Assembly (NCBI RefSeq): GCF_018372875.1
Contig: NZ_JAHAIF010000015.1
Coordinates: 1-56,627, forward strand
Direction of reading: 5' to 3'
DNA: 56,627 nt
Source of the DNA: Clostridium sp.
GTDB taxonomy: Bacteria; Bacillota; Clostridia; Clostridiales; Clostridiaceae
Position 1 is the first letter of the stretch. Every line of letters begins with the position of its first letter. The translations under genes were made by a program, and so were the position numbers. The notes under the pieces were generated by a model, which did no database searches, was not told where the DNA came from, and was given only the letters and a program-made list of their open reading frames with translations. This document shows positions 19,629 to 28,083 of the stretch, piece after piece.

Positions 19629-20510
19629 CTAAATACCTAACTCTTTATATATAGCTTTAGCTACTCCACTATTATCATTAGTATCTGTTATATTTTTTGC
19701 AATTTCTTTTATCTCTGGAATAGCATTTTCCATAGCATATGCTTTTTCAAATTCAGTGAATAATGAATAATCATTAAAACTATCTCCAAAAGCTATAACT
19801 TCTTCATTCTTTATTCCCATCTTCTCAGTAACTTTCTTTAATATATAACCTTTTTGAGCTCTTTCATCTGTTATTTCAATATTAGTTATAAAAGATGATA
19901 AAACTGCTAATCCCCCAATATTATTTAATTCTACCTTAGTTTTATTAATAACTTCTACATCATTGCTAAATGTAATTATTTTTCTTATTTCTATACGACT
20001 TTCTATAAACTTATCAATATCATCTATATACTTAAGTGTTTTAAAATGCTCATGTTCTTTAGCTATTTCTAAAGCTTTATCATAGTCTTGAACTTTTTCA
20101 AAGTTTTGTACTCTATAAACCATCTCTTTTAGAGCTTCTTCCTTTGTACTTGTTGTATATGAACCCTCATCAGTATATAATTCAACTATTAAATCTTCTT
20201 TACAAAGAATATTAAGTATATCTTTTATCTTTCTTTTATCCATGCTTATGCTTTCAACGAGTTCACCATTTTCATTTCTAAATTCTGCACCATTCATTAG
20301 TATATACTCACACTTTATTCCATGCTTATCCATAAAAGGTTTTACACTATCATACATTCTTCCTGTGGCTATTATAAAATGTACTCCTAACTCTTTAGCC
20401 TTTAATATAGCCTTTACATTCTCTTCTGTTATATCATGCTGAGAATTTAATAATGTTCCATCCATATCTGACGCTATTACCCTTATCAACTTCATATCCT
20501 CCATTTTCAT
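19629..20510 (-). CDS. Cof-type HAD phosphatase
   Basis: About 293 residues. Motif I is SDMDGTLLN near the N terminus, motif II is IATGR, and motif IV is AFGDSFNDYSLF, with the type IIB cap between. Such enzymes dephosphorylate sugar phosphates, pyridoxal phosphate or flavin precursors, and the substrate cannot be read from sequence. I place the start at ATG 20510, six bases after AAGGGA; 20516 would put the ATG right against the site. It stands alone, divergent from the YjiH transporter gene. Confidence 0.85.
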   Translation of the reverse strand: MKMEDMKLIRVIASDMDGTLLNSQHDITEENVKAILKAKELGVHFIIATGRMYDSVKPFMDKHGIKCEYILMNGAEFRNENGELVESISMDKRKIKDILNILCKEDLIVELYTDEGSYTTSTKEEALKEMVYRVQNFEKVQDYDKALEIAKEHEHFKTLKYIDDIDKFIESRIEIRKIITFSNDVEVINKTKVELNNIGGLAVLSSFITNIEITDERAQKGYILKKVTEKMGIKNEEVIAFGDSFNDYSLFTEFEKAYAMENAIPEIKEIAKNITDTNDNSGVAKAIYKELGI

Positions 20511-20710
20511 TAGCATTCCCTTAATATTATATCAGATGCTGTCTAGTACTATTATTTAATACTTCCACTACATTTTTTCGATAATCAATTCTTAATTTAT
20601 TTAATATTTCTATGTAATTATTAAATTTTTTGATTATTTATACTATCTTTTTTGTAAAAAGTATAATAAAATATAATTATTGTATAATTATAAACTTAAA
20701 GGAGATAAAA

Positions 20711-22054
20711 ATGAATAAAAATTCAAATATAAAAATTTCATCTTTTTTTAAATTTTTTATTCCTTCTATTATAGGTATACTACTTTTTATGATACCTATA
20801 AATATAGGTGGTGAAGTTACTATACCGGTAGCATTTCTTTCTAACTATACAGTTAATTTACTAGGTGATATTCTTCCTTTAATTGCTGTATTACTTATTT
20901 TAATTTCAGCTTTAGGAAGTATTTTAGTAAAATTTATAAAACCTGAAAATAAAGTTTTAAATGAACTTTTTTCAGTTTCACCAATCTGGCTTTTTGCTAG
21001 AATAACTGGAATGATACTTGCTATAATGTCATATTTTAAAATTGGACCTGAATTTATATGGTCTGAAAGTACTGGTTCTATGATTTTATTTGATTTACTA
21101 CCAGTATTAACATCAATATTCTTATTTGCAGGTTTATTTCTTCCACTTCTACTTAATCATGGATTATTAGAATTTGTTGGTGCATTATTTACAAAAATAA
21201 TGAGACCTATATTTAAATTACCTGGAAGATCATCCATAGACTGTATTACTTCATGGTTAGGAGATGGAACAATAGGAATCCTTTTAACAAGTAAGCAGTA
21301 CGAAGAAGGATTTTATACCAAAAAGGAAGCAGCAATAATAGGTACTTCTTTTTCTGCAGTATCTATAACTTTTAGCTTAATGGTTATATCTCAAGTTGGA
21401 CTATCTCACATGTTTGTTCCTTTTTACATAACAGTTACTTTAGCTGGTATTATAGCGGCAATTATTATATCTAGAATACCTCCTCTTTCAAGGAAACCAG
21501 ATACATATATCGATGGAAGTTCCAAAAAAGGAGATATTGATTTAATTCCAGATGGATACACTACTTTCTCATGGGGATTACATAATGCATTAAACAAAGC
21601 TGAAAAAAATTCTAGTATCAAAAATATTTTATTAGATGGATTCAAAAATGTTTTAGATATGTGGATAGGTGTTTTACCTGTTGTTATGGCTATGGGTGGA
21701 ATAGCAGTTATAATTGCTGAATATACAACCTTTTTCCAACTACTGGGAATGCCTTTTATTCCTCTTTTAGAATTATTAAGAATTCCTGAAGCCGTACAGG
21801 CTTCTCAAACATTAGTTGTTGGATTTGCTGATATGTTTATTCCTTCAGTATTAGCCTCTTCAATAGAAAGTGAAATAACTAGATTTATAATAGCTGCAAC
21901 ATCAGTAACTCAGCTAATATATATGTCAGAGGTAGGGGGCTTATTATTAGGTTCAAAGATACCTGTTAACTTAAAAGACTTAATAATAATCTTTATTCAA
22001 AGAACTTTAGTTACTCTACCTATTATTACATTAATAGCAAACATAATCTTTTAA
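20711..22054 (+). CDS. YjiH family transporter (nucleoside-recognition/Gate domains)
   Basis: 447-residue inner membrane protein with about ten hydrophobic segments. The SSIDCITSWLGDGTIGILLTS region and the second half MWIGVLPVVMAMGGIAVIIAEY with GFADMFIPSVLAS match the YjiH family, whose two Gate-type repeats resemble nucleoside transporters and SpoIIM/spore maturation proteins. Substrate unknown. The start at 20711 is set by AAAGGAGATAAAA; the frame is open 27 codons further upstream without support. A bidirectional terminator follows. Confidence 0.8.
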   Translation: MNKNSNIKISSFFKFFIPSIIGILLFMIPINIGGEVTIPVAFLSNYTVNLLGDILPLIAVLLILISALGSILVKFIKPENKVLNELFSVSPIWLFARITGMILAIMSYFKIGPEFIWSESTGSMILFDLLPVLTSIFLFAGLFLPLLLNHGLLEFVGALFTKIMRPIFKLPGRSSIDCITSWLGDGTIGILLTSKQYEEGFYTKKEAAIIGTSFSAVSITFSLMVISQVGLSHMFVPFYITVTLAGIIAAIIISRIPPLSRKPDTYIDGSSKKGDIDLIPDGYTTFSWGLHNALNKAEKNSSIKNILLDGFKNVLDMWIGVLPVVMAMGGIAVIIAEYTTFFQLLGMPFIPLLELLRIPEAVQASQTLVVGFADMFIPSVLASSIESEITRFIIAATSVTQLIYMSEVGGLLLGSKIPVNLKDLIIIFIQRTLVTLPIITLIANIIF

Positions 22055-22059
22055 ATAGA

Positions 22060-22086
22060 AATAAGCCAAGTAAAACTTGGCTTATT
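22060..22086. terminator. Bidirectional terminator between the YjiH and COG3044 genes
   Basis: Perfect 11-bp stem AATAAGCCAAG/CTTGGCTTATT with a five-base loop, between convergent genes. Confidence 0.85.
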
Positions 22087-22132
22087 CTAATATCTATAAG
22101 TAAATAAAACTCTAATTCTATTAACCCATACT

Positions 22133-23833
22133 TTATAACTTTAACAATCTAAATCTATTGTATGCACACATAATTTCCTGACGTCTTGGCTTTGATAGTC
22201 TTCCGTTTCCACCAGACATATTACTTACTTTTATTAGTCCATTCTTATCTATATAATTCATAATATTATCTACTACTTCTCTAAGGGTTAGCTTATTATC
22301 TATAATATTATCTTCAGCCCACTTGATTATCTCTCCTATTGCATATACCTGCTCACTATCTACTAATTGTTCTACTAACTTAAGATCTATATTTTCCTTA
22401 TTAATACTTAGCCCATCAATTCCAAGCCCTTTAACTTTTACTCCCTTAGGTCCCCTTTCAATGCTTCCCTTTCTTACTACCCTATTAAAATCAATATTTA
22501 TTTCAATGTTATTATTTTTTATTCTCTCTAGAATTTTACCACTACTTAGTTCCTTAGCTTCATTTGTAACAACCTTAGGCTCATAAGCTTCCATTTGTAT
22601 AACATTATCTGCTATATCAAAATAATCTCCTGAGCTACCTACTACAATTATAGTTGATAACTCTATTTGTTCATATAATGCTTTAGCTACTTCAATAAAA
22701 GGAGTTATTGGCTCACTTTCTTTTGCTACTAATTTCTGCATTATATCATCTCTAATCATAAAATTAGTTGCTGATGTATCTTCATCAATTAAAATTAGTC
22801 TTGATCCAGACTCTATACTCTCAATAATATTAGCTGCTTGTGATGTACTTCCACTTGCATTATCACTTACAAAGTTCTTTGTATCCTTTTTATTAGGTAA
22901 ATTATTTATAAATAACGATATGTCATCCTTATGAATAACCCTTCCATCTTCTGCTCTTACTTTCATTGCAGAATCATTAGTTATTACAAATTCTCTTCCA
23001 TCACCTTCAATATGATTATATACACCTAACTCTAATGCCTTTAATAAAGTAGATTTACCATGATATCCTCCACCAACAATTAAAGTTATTCCTTTAGGTA
23101 TTCCCATTCCTTTTATTATCCCTGAATTAGGAGTATTAAAACTCACTTCTAATTCTTTTGGCGAAATGAACTTAATTCCATTCCTAAGGGGCATTGAAGA
23201 TACCCCACTTTCTCTTGGTAATATTGAACCATTTCCTATAAAAGCAACTAACCCACAATCTTCTAAACCTTGCCTTATATATTGTTGGTCCTCAACTAAT
23301 TCTACCCTTTTTCTTAAAGCATCTTTATTAATATTATTGTAGACTATTGACTCATCTATTATCTTTGGAAGATAATCATATAATATCTTTTCTAATTCTC
23401 TAGCTAATACACTCCTCCCCCTTGCAGGAAAACCAACTTCTATTCTTACTTCTACCTTATCATTATCTATTAATATAGCCGTTCTATCTAATATTTCTTG
23501 AGTACACTTACTAATAGAGATTAATCCACTTTTCCCTGAACCAAAAACCCTTGAACTATACTTATTTATATTTTTGTAGAAAACTCTAACTAAAAAGTCT
23601 TGAACTGCAACCTTTTTATTATAGTTATCAAATAAGTTATTAGGTATTTGAGAATATTTTTGACTCATTATTACTCTAACTCTAGATGGGGACGCAAATG
23701 GATCTCCTTGAACATGATCTATAGCTAATTTGTAATTATTAAATTCATATATTCCTTCAAGAGACTTGTATGCCTTATAACCTCTACCATCTATATCATA
23801 AAGCATTTTTCTTAATTCATTTAAGTTCTTCAT
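22133..23833 (-). CDS. ABC-class ATPase, COG3044 family
   Basis: 566 residues. A Walker A is visible as GGGYHGKSTLL near residue 255, and LILIDEDTSATNFMIRD near 345 is the Walker B region. The N-terminal 200 residues contain GDPFASPSRVRV and FPARGRSVLARE, which are typical of this family of predicted ABC-class ATPases. There are no membrane segments or permease partner. Its cellular role is unknown; the fold suggests a nucleic-acid or complex-remodelling ATPase. The start directly abuts the stop of the DUF1836 gene (TAAATG), so the two are co-translated. Confidence 0.8.
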   Translation of the reverse strand: MKNLNELRKMLYDIDGRGYKAYKSLEGIYEFNNYKLAIDHVQGDPFASPSRVRVIMSQKYSQIPNNLFDNYNKKVAVQDFLVRVFYKNINKYSSRVFGSGKSGLISISKCTQEILDRTAILIDNDKVEVRIEVGFPARGRSVLARELEKILYDYLPKIIDESIVYNNINKDALRKRVELVEDQQYIRQGLEDCGLVAFIGNGSILPRESGVSSMPLRNGIKFISPKELEVSFNTPNSGIIKGMGIPKGITLIVGGGYHGKSTLLKALELGVYNHIEGDGREFVITNDSAMKVRAEDGRVIHKDDISLFINNLPNKKDTKNFVSDNASGSTSQAANIIESIESGSRLILIDEDTSATNFMIRDDIMQKLVAKESEPITPFIEVAKALYEQIELSTIIVVGSSGDYFDIADNVIQMEAYEPKVVTNEAKELSSGKILERIKNNNIEINIDFNRVVRKGSIERGPKGVKVKGLGIDGLSINKENIDLKLVEQLVDSEQVYAIGEIIKWAEDNIIDNKLTLREVVDNIMNYIDKNGLIKVSNMSGGNGRLSKPRRQEIMCAYNRFRLLKL

Positions 23834-24418
23834 TTATTTATCACCTTCTGCAAAATATTCATCCACCATAGCTTCTGCTAACCTTCTATACATATTGCTC
23901 ATTGAAACCATAGAACATATAAATAAAAACTTTTCTTCATACTCATTAAAGTCTTCATTATCATCTACAATTTCTTTTACACTTTCTAACTGTTTATGTA
24001 TATTATCCAAAAAATCTTTAAAATTAGATTTGTTTGTATCCAAATATAACTTATACAGACTTCTTAAGTCATATTCCTTATCTTCATCGTACTTTTTTAC
24101 TATATTGTCAAATAAGTCTTTAATATCACTTATTGATAGAGAACCCTTTAAATCATATATCATGCTCATCAATAATAAATGTTCTTTAGAATACTTTTTA
24201 TTTTTTATGCTCATTAATAACTTTGCTTTAGCATAATTATTAATCATTGTTTTAGTTAATACCTTATCACTATCCTTTCTTTTAGAGCTAGATAGCTTTT
24301 GTTCAAATATTTGAATTACCTGATCCATATATAAATCTATTTCTGGTATATCTTTCTCTTCTACTCTTTCAGTTAAAGATAACTTCTTTATTATTTCGTC
24401 AATCCTTGTTTCGTTCAT
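23834..24418 (-). CDS. DUF1836 protein
   Basis: 194 residues, all-helical and highly charged. The segment DLYMDQVIQIFEQKL followed by KVLTKTMINNYAKAKLL is the DUF1836 signature, a MerR-like DNA-binding helix set. No function is known for the family; a transcription factor role is plausible because the N-terminal part resembles winged helices. It is first in an operon with the COG3044 ATPase. An imperfect palindrome (24435-24453) lies 16 bp upstream of its start and recurs before the divergent hemolysin-III gene, suggesting a common regulator, possibly this protein. Confidence 0.78.
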   Translation of the reverse strand: MNETRIDEIIKKLSLTERVEEKDIPEIDLYMDQVIQIFEQKLSSSKRKDSDKVLTKTMINNYAKAKLLMSIKNKKYSKEHLLLMSMIYDLKGSLSISDIKDLFDNIVKKYDEDKEYDLRSLYKLYLDTNKSNFKDFLDNIHKQLESVKEIVDDNEDFNEYEEKFLFICSMVSMSNMYRRLAEAMVDEYFAEGDK

Positions 24419-24434
24419 ATAAAATCTCCTTAAA

Positions 24435-24453
24435 CTAGTTTTAAAAACTACTT
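24435..24453. promoter_or_regulatory. Operator-like palindrome before the DUF1836 gene
   Basis: CTAGTTTTAAAAACTACTT, matching 16 of 19 bases of the site at 24594-24612 on the other side of the divergent promoter region. Confidence 0.5.
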
Positions 24454-24593
24454 ATTGTTATATTTTAATTTTAATAGTAAATAAGAGATATTTCAAGAAA
24501 ATGGTACACCTTATTATTTAGAACAGCTATGAAACTTTTTTATTAGATTTGACTATAATATATCTATATATAATAATTTAAATATAATTTCAA

Positions 24594-24612
24594 GTAGTTA
24601 TTAAAACTACTT
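24594..24612. promoter_or_regulatory. Operator-like palindrome before the hemolysin-III gene
   Basis: Core of a perfect inverted repeat CAAGTAGTT/AACTACTTG (24592-24614) located between the AT-rich promoter region and the ribosome site, a position typical of a repressor site. Confidence 0.55.
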
Positions 24613-24632
24613 GACTTAGATCGGAGGATTTT

Positions 24633-25280
24633 ATGGATAAATATCTTAGAGAACCAATTAATGGATTGACTCACCTTATAGGAGCTATACTTTCATTAAT
24701 AGGTCTAATACTTATGATAATAAAAATATCTTTAGATAATGGAACATTACTTGAATATACTGTTGCAATTATATTTGGATTAAGTATGGTACTTCTATAT
24801 TCCGCTTCCGCAACTTATCACTCTGTTATATCTAGTGACAAAGTAATAAAAACATTAAAACGATTGGATCACTCAATGATATTTATACTTATAGCTGGTT
24901 CCTATGCACCCCCCTGTCTGTTGGCATTACACAATAAAACTGGGTATATTCTTTTTGGAATTGTAGCTGCTACAGGTATCTTAGGTATAGTTTTTAAAAT
25001 GATTTGGATTACTTGCCCTAAGTGGATTAGTAGTGTTATGTATATAACCATTGGTTGGTTTGCTATATTTGCAATTTATCCTTTATCAAAAGCCCTTAAT
25101 CCTATAGCTATATTTTTACTAATTTTAGGTGGAGTTCTATATACTATAGGTGGAGTTATCTATGCTATTAAGTCTGATAAAATAAAAATTGGTGCTTTTG
25201 GTGGACATGAAATATTCCATATTTTCATAATGCTTGGTTCCCTATGCCATTTCATATGTTTCTTTAAATATATATTGTAA
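24633..25280 (+). CDS. Hemolysin III family (TrhA/YqfA-like, PAQR fold) membrane protein
   Basis: 215 residues with seven hydrophobic segments. PAQR/hemolysin-III signatures are present: EPINGLTHLIGA (residues 7-18), SATYHSV, DHSMIFILIAGSYAP and the C-terminal FGGHEIFHIFIMLGSLCHF, providing the conserved Ser, Asp and His residues thought to bind zinc. Bacterial members are linked to membrane energetics and fatty-acid homeostasis; the haemolysin label comes from one Bacillus cereus protein and does not show toxicity. CGGAGG precedes the ATG. Divergent from the DUF1836 operon with a shared palindrome. Confidence 0.88.
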   Translation: MDKYLREPINGLTHLIGAILSLIGLILMIIKISLDNGTLLEYTVAIIFGLSMVLLYSASATYHSVISSDKVIKTLKRLDHSMIFILIAGSYAPPCLLALHNKTGYILFGIVAATGILGIVFKMIWITCPKWISSVMYITIGWFAIFAIYPLSKALNPIAIFLLILGGVLYTIGGVIYAIKSDKIKIGAFGGHEIFHIFIMLGSLCHFICFFKYIL

Positions 25281-25333
25281 TAAAGCCTACTCTTCATTAA
25301 TTAGGATAACTTCCAAATTAATGAATTAATAAA

Positions 25334-25372
25334 AGAAAGCATTTGGCTTCCTCCATTGCCAACTTGCTTTCT
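25334..25372 (-). terminator. Terminator of the ybaK-like gene
   Basis: Stem AGAAAGCA..TTGGC with its complement around an 11-base loop, followed on the minus strand by TTTTATT. Confidence 0.75.
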
Positions 25373-25376
25373 ATTT

Positions 25377-25847
25377 TTACATTATTAAATCTTCATATTT
25401 TCCATTAATTAAATTTAATATATCATCTGGATTTGCTTCAATTTGCATTCCTATCTTTCCACCACTGAAAATAATTTTTTCTAATGCTTTAGCAGACTCA
25501 TGTATAAATGTTTTATATAACTTTTTCATTCCTATAGGAGAACATCCACCTCTTATATATCCTGTATACTTGTTTATATCTTTTACGTGTATCATTTCAA
25601 CATTCTTTTCACCTGCAACTTTTGCAGCTTTTTTTAAATTTAATTCCTCACTAACAGGAATTACAAATACATATAATTCTCTTGAGTTTCCTTGTGCAAC
25701 TAATGTTTTAAATACCATACTTACATCTTGTGAGAGTTTGTTTGCAACAGATACTCCATCAATATGACCATCGCCTGCTTCGTATGTATATGTATTATAT
25801 TTTATTTTTGATTTATCTAAAATTCTCATTGCATTTGTTTTTTGCAT
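25377..25847 (-). CDS. ybaK: Cys-tRNA(Pro)/Cys-tRNA(Cys) deacylase YbaK/EbsC family
   Basis: 156-residue trans-editing factor that removes misacylated amino acid from tRNA(Pro). The family features are visible: an early lysine-rich segment, VFKTLVAQG with the key lysine, the KKAAKVAGEKN core and GYIRGGCSPIGMKK loop. Start at ATG 25847 is set by GAGGAG seven bases upstream; a GTG five codons earlier overlaps that site. It stands alone with its own terminator. Confidence 0.9.
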   Translation of the reverse strand: MQKTNAMRILDKSKIKYNTYTYEAGDGHIDGVSVANKLSQDVSMVFKTLVAQGNSRELYVFVIPVSEELNLKKAAKVAGEKNVEMIHVKDINKYTGYIRGGCSPIGMKKLYKTFIHESAKALEKIIFSGGKIGMQIEANPDDILNLINGKYEDLIM

Positions 25848-26038
25848 ATCTCTACTCCTCACAATTAATCTTATTTATTATTATACTCCTAATAATTTTC
25901 ATTTAAAATGCTCTAAGTTCTCGTTTTTTTACCTTATAGTAAAAATTTACTTATATTAAAAACTCTGCTTGTCGATTAAAGCGTTATTCTATGTTATAAT
26001 AACTGAATGAAAGAATAAATGAAATGAGGTAGAAACTA

Positions 26039-27634
26039 TTGATAACAGTATCTAATGTTAGCTTAAGATATGGCGGTAGAAAATTATTTGAAGATGTTAA
26101 CTTAAAATTCACTCCAGGTAACTGCTATGGTGTTATAGGTGCAAATGGTGCAGGTAAATCTACATTCCTTAAGATTTTATCTGGTGACGTTGAACCAAAT
26201 ACAGGAGAAGTTATCTTGGCTCCAAATACAAGAATGTCTGTATTAAAGCAAGAGCACAACCTGTACGATAATTATCAAGTTTTAGAAACTGTAATTATGG
26301 GTAATGAAAGACTTTACCAAATTATGAAGGAAAAAGATGAATTATATGCAAAGCCAGATTTCAGTGATGAAGATGGTATAAGAGCTTCTGAATTAGAAGG
26401 TGAATTTGCAGACTTAAATGGATGGGAAGCAGAATCTGAAGCTTCATCCCTACTTCAAGGTTTAGGAATTGGAACTGAATCTCACTACAAAATGGTTTCA
26501 GAATTAACAGGTGCTGAAAAAGTTAAAGTTCTTTTAGCTCAAGCTTTATTTGGTAATCCTGGTGTTCTAGTTCTAGACGAACCTACAAACCACTTAGACC
26601 TTAAAGCTGTAAATTGGTTAGAAGATTTCTTATCAAAATTTGAAGGTACTGTTATAGTAGTATCCCATGATAGACACTTTTTAAATACAGTTTGTACACA
26701 TATGGCCGATGTTGACTTTGGTAAAATTAAGTTATTTGTTGGTAACTACGACTTCTGGTATGAATCAAGTCAATTAGCTTTACAAATGGCTAAAGATCAA
26801 AATAAGAAGAAAGAAGAAAAAATTAAAGAACTTCAAGACTTTATTGCAAGATTTAGTGCTAATGCATCTAAGTCAAAGCAAGCTACATCTCGTAAAAAGT
26901 TATTAGATAAGATTACTTTAGATGATATTCAACCATCTAGCAGAAGATATCCATTCGTTGGATTTAAACCAGAAAGAGAAGTTGGTAATGATATATTAAC
27001 AGTAAAAGACTTATCTAAAACTATTGACGGAGTTAAGGTTTTAGACAATGTAAACTTTATGGTTAACAAAGGTGATAAAATTGCTTTAATAGGTAATGAA
27101 ATAGCTGTTACTACACTATTTAAAATATTAGCTGGAGAAATAGAAGCAGATAGTGGAGAATTTAAATGGGGAATTACTATAACTAAAGCATACTTCCCTA
27201 AAGATAATTCTCAATACTTCAATGATTGCCACTTATCTTTAGTTGATTGGTTAAGACAATACTCTGATGAGAAGGCAGAAAGTTATATAAGAGGATTCTT
27301 AGGAAGAATGTTATTCTCTGGTGAAGAAGCATTAAAAGAAGCTTCTGTTTTATCAGGAGGAGAAAAGGTTAGATGTATGCTATCTAGAATGATGCTTTCT
27401 AATGCAAATGTATTAATGCTAGATCAACCTACAAACCACTTAGACCTTGAATCAATTACAGCTGTAAATAATGGACTAAAAGACTTCAATAGTAATATAC
27501 TATTTGCTTCACATGACCACCAATTCGTTCAAACAATAGCAAATAGAATTATTGATATTAAGGATGATGGTTCTATAGTTGATAGAACTATGACATTTGA
27601 TGAATACTTAGAATTTTCTAATGCAATAAACTAA
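26039..27634 (+). CDS. ABC-F family ATPase (YbiT-like)
   Basis: 531-residue soluble protein with two ATP-binding cassettes and no membrane segments, the form of ribosome-associated ABC-F factors. NBD1 has a perfect Walker A GANGAGKST (34-42) and LDEPTNHLD, but its signature reads LTGAEKV. NBD2 has LSGGEKV and LDQPTNHLD, but its Walker A is degenerate (LIGNEIAVTTLF), lacking the invariant lysine. The linker KKKEEKIKELQDFIARFSANASKSKQA is the usual P-site tRNA interaction motif region. Start codon is TTG at 26039 behind GAGGT. It could protect or tune translation; there is no drug-resistance context. Confidence 0.88.
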   Translation: MITVSNVSLRYGGRKLFEDVNLKFTPGNCYGVIGANGAGKSTFLKILSGDVEPNTGEVILAPNTRMSVLKQEHNLYDNYQVLETVIMGNERLYQIMKEKDELYAKPDFSDEDGIRASELEGEFADLNGWEAESEASSLLQGLGIGTESHYKMVSELTGAEKVKVLLAQALFGNPGVLVLDEPTNHLDLKAVNWLEDFLSKFEGTVIVVSHDRHFLNTVCTHMADVDFGKIKLFVGNYDFWYESSQLALQMAKDQNKKKEEKIKELQDFIARFSANASKSKQATSRKKLLDKITLDDIQPSSRRYPFVGFKPEREVGNDILTVKDLSKTIDGVKVLDNVNFMVNKGDKIALIGNEIAVTTLFKILAGEIEADSGEFKWGITITKAYFPKDNSQYFNDCHLSLVDWLRQYSDEKAESYIRGFLGRMLFSGEEALKEASVLSGGEKVRCMLSRMMLSNANVLMLDQPTNHLDLESITAVNNGLKDFNSNILFASHDHQFVQTIANRIIDIKDDGSIVDRTMTFDEYLEFSNAIN

Positions 27635-27635
27635 T

Positions 27636-27675
27636 AAAAATAGGTTTCGTATTTTACGAAACCTATTTTTATTTG
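27636..27675. terminator. Terminator of the ABC-F gene
   Basis: Perfect 16-bp stem (27636-27651 with 27655-27670), three-base loop, T-rich tail on the plus strand. Confidence 0.88.
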
Positions 27676-27782
27676 CTTCTCACTAATTCATTTCAAAACC
27701 GCATTTTCCCTATAACTTCTTAACTTCTTAAAAATATATAAATATATATTTTTAATCTTTAATTTAGAAATTCTGCTTTAAC

Positions 27783-27820
27783 TAATAATAGCTGTACTAA
27801 ACTTCGTACAGCTATTATTA
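27783..27820 (-). terminator. Probable terminator of the HMA-like gene
   Basis: Perfect 15-bp stem (27783-27797 with 27806-27820) ending one base before the stop codon of the small gene. The tail is only weakly T-rich. Confidence 0.6.
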
Positions 27821-28024
27821 TTATTCTACATTGAATCCCGAGTCTTCTATACAATTTTTAATTTTTGATTCATTAGCTTCACCACTATAAATAACTTCCA
27901 CAGTGCCTCTTGCCATATCAACACAAACGTTTTGAACCCCTTCCACTTTATCTAAAGCATTCTTAAGCTGTGTTTTACTTGTTGAATTAACTAAATTATT
28001 TACCTCATAGTGAACTCTATTAAT
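27821..28024 (-). CDS. Small HMA-like protein with a probable ATT start
   Basis: 67 residues if translated from ATT at 28024. The sequence has the ferredoxin-like beta-alpha-beta pattern of heavy-metal-associated domains (VHYEVNNLVNSTSKTQLKNA, then VEGVQNVCVDMARGTVEVIY and a final IEDSGFNVE), but the metal-binding CxxC is absent. The frame is open back to TGA at 28040 and contains no ATG, GTG or TTG before a GTG in mid-domain, whereas AGGAG lies eight bases before the ATT. ATT or the nearby ATA are the only codons that give a whole domain. It lies just downstream of nothing but a terminator and upstream of the hydrogenase 3' end. Function unknown. Confidence 0.6.
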   Translation of the reverse strand: MNRVHYEVNNLVNSTSKTQLKNALDKVEGVQNVCVDMARGTVEVIYSGEANESKIKNCIEDSGFNVE

Positions 28025-28083
28025 AACTATTTCTCCTTTTCATAAGTTAAAATTAATAGTATGTTCAAGTTCACATTTTTATA

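Noticed and set aside
24633..25280. Haemolysin or toxin gene
   Set aside because: The family name is historical; motifs are those of a PAQR-type membrane protein, and no toxin feature is visible.
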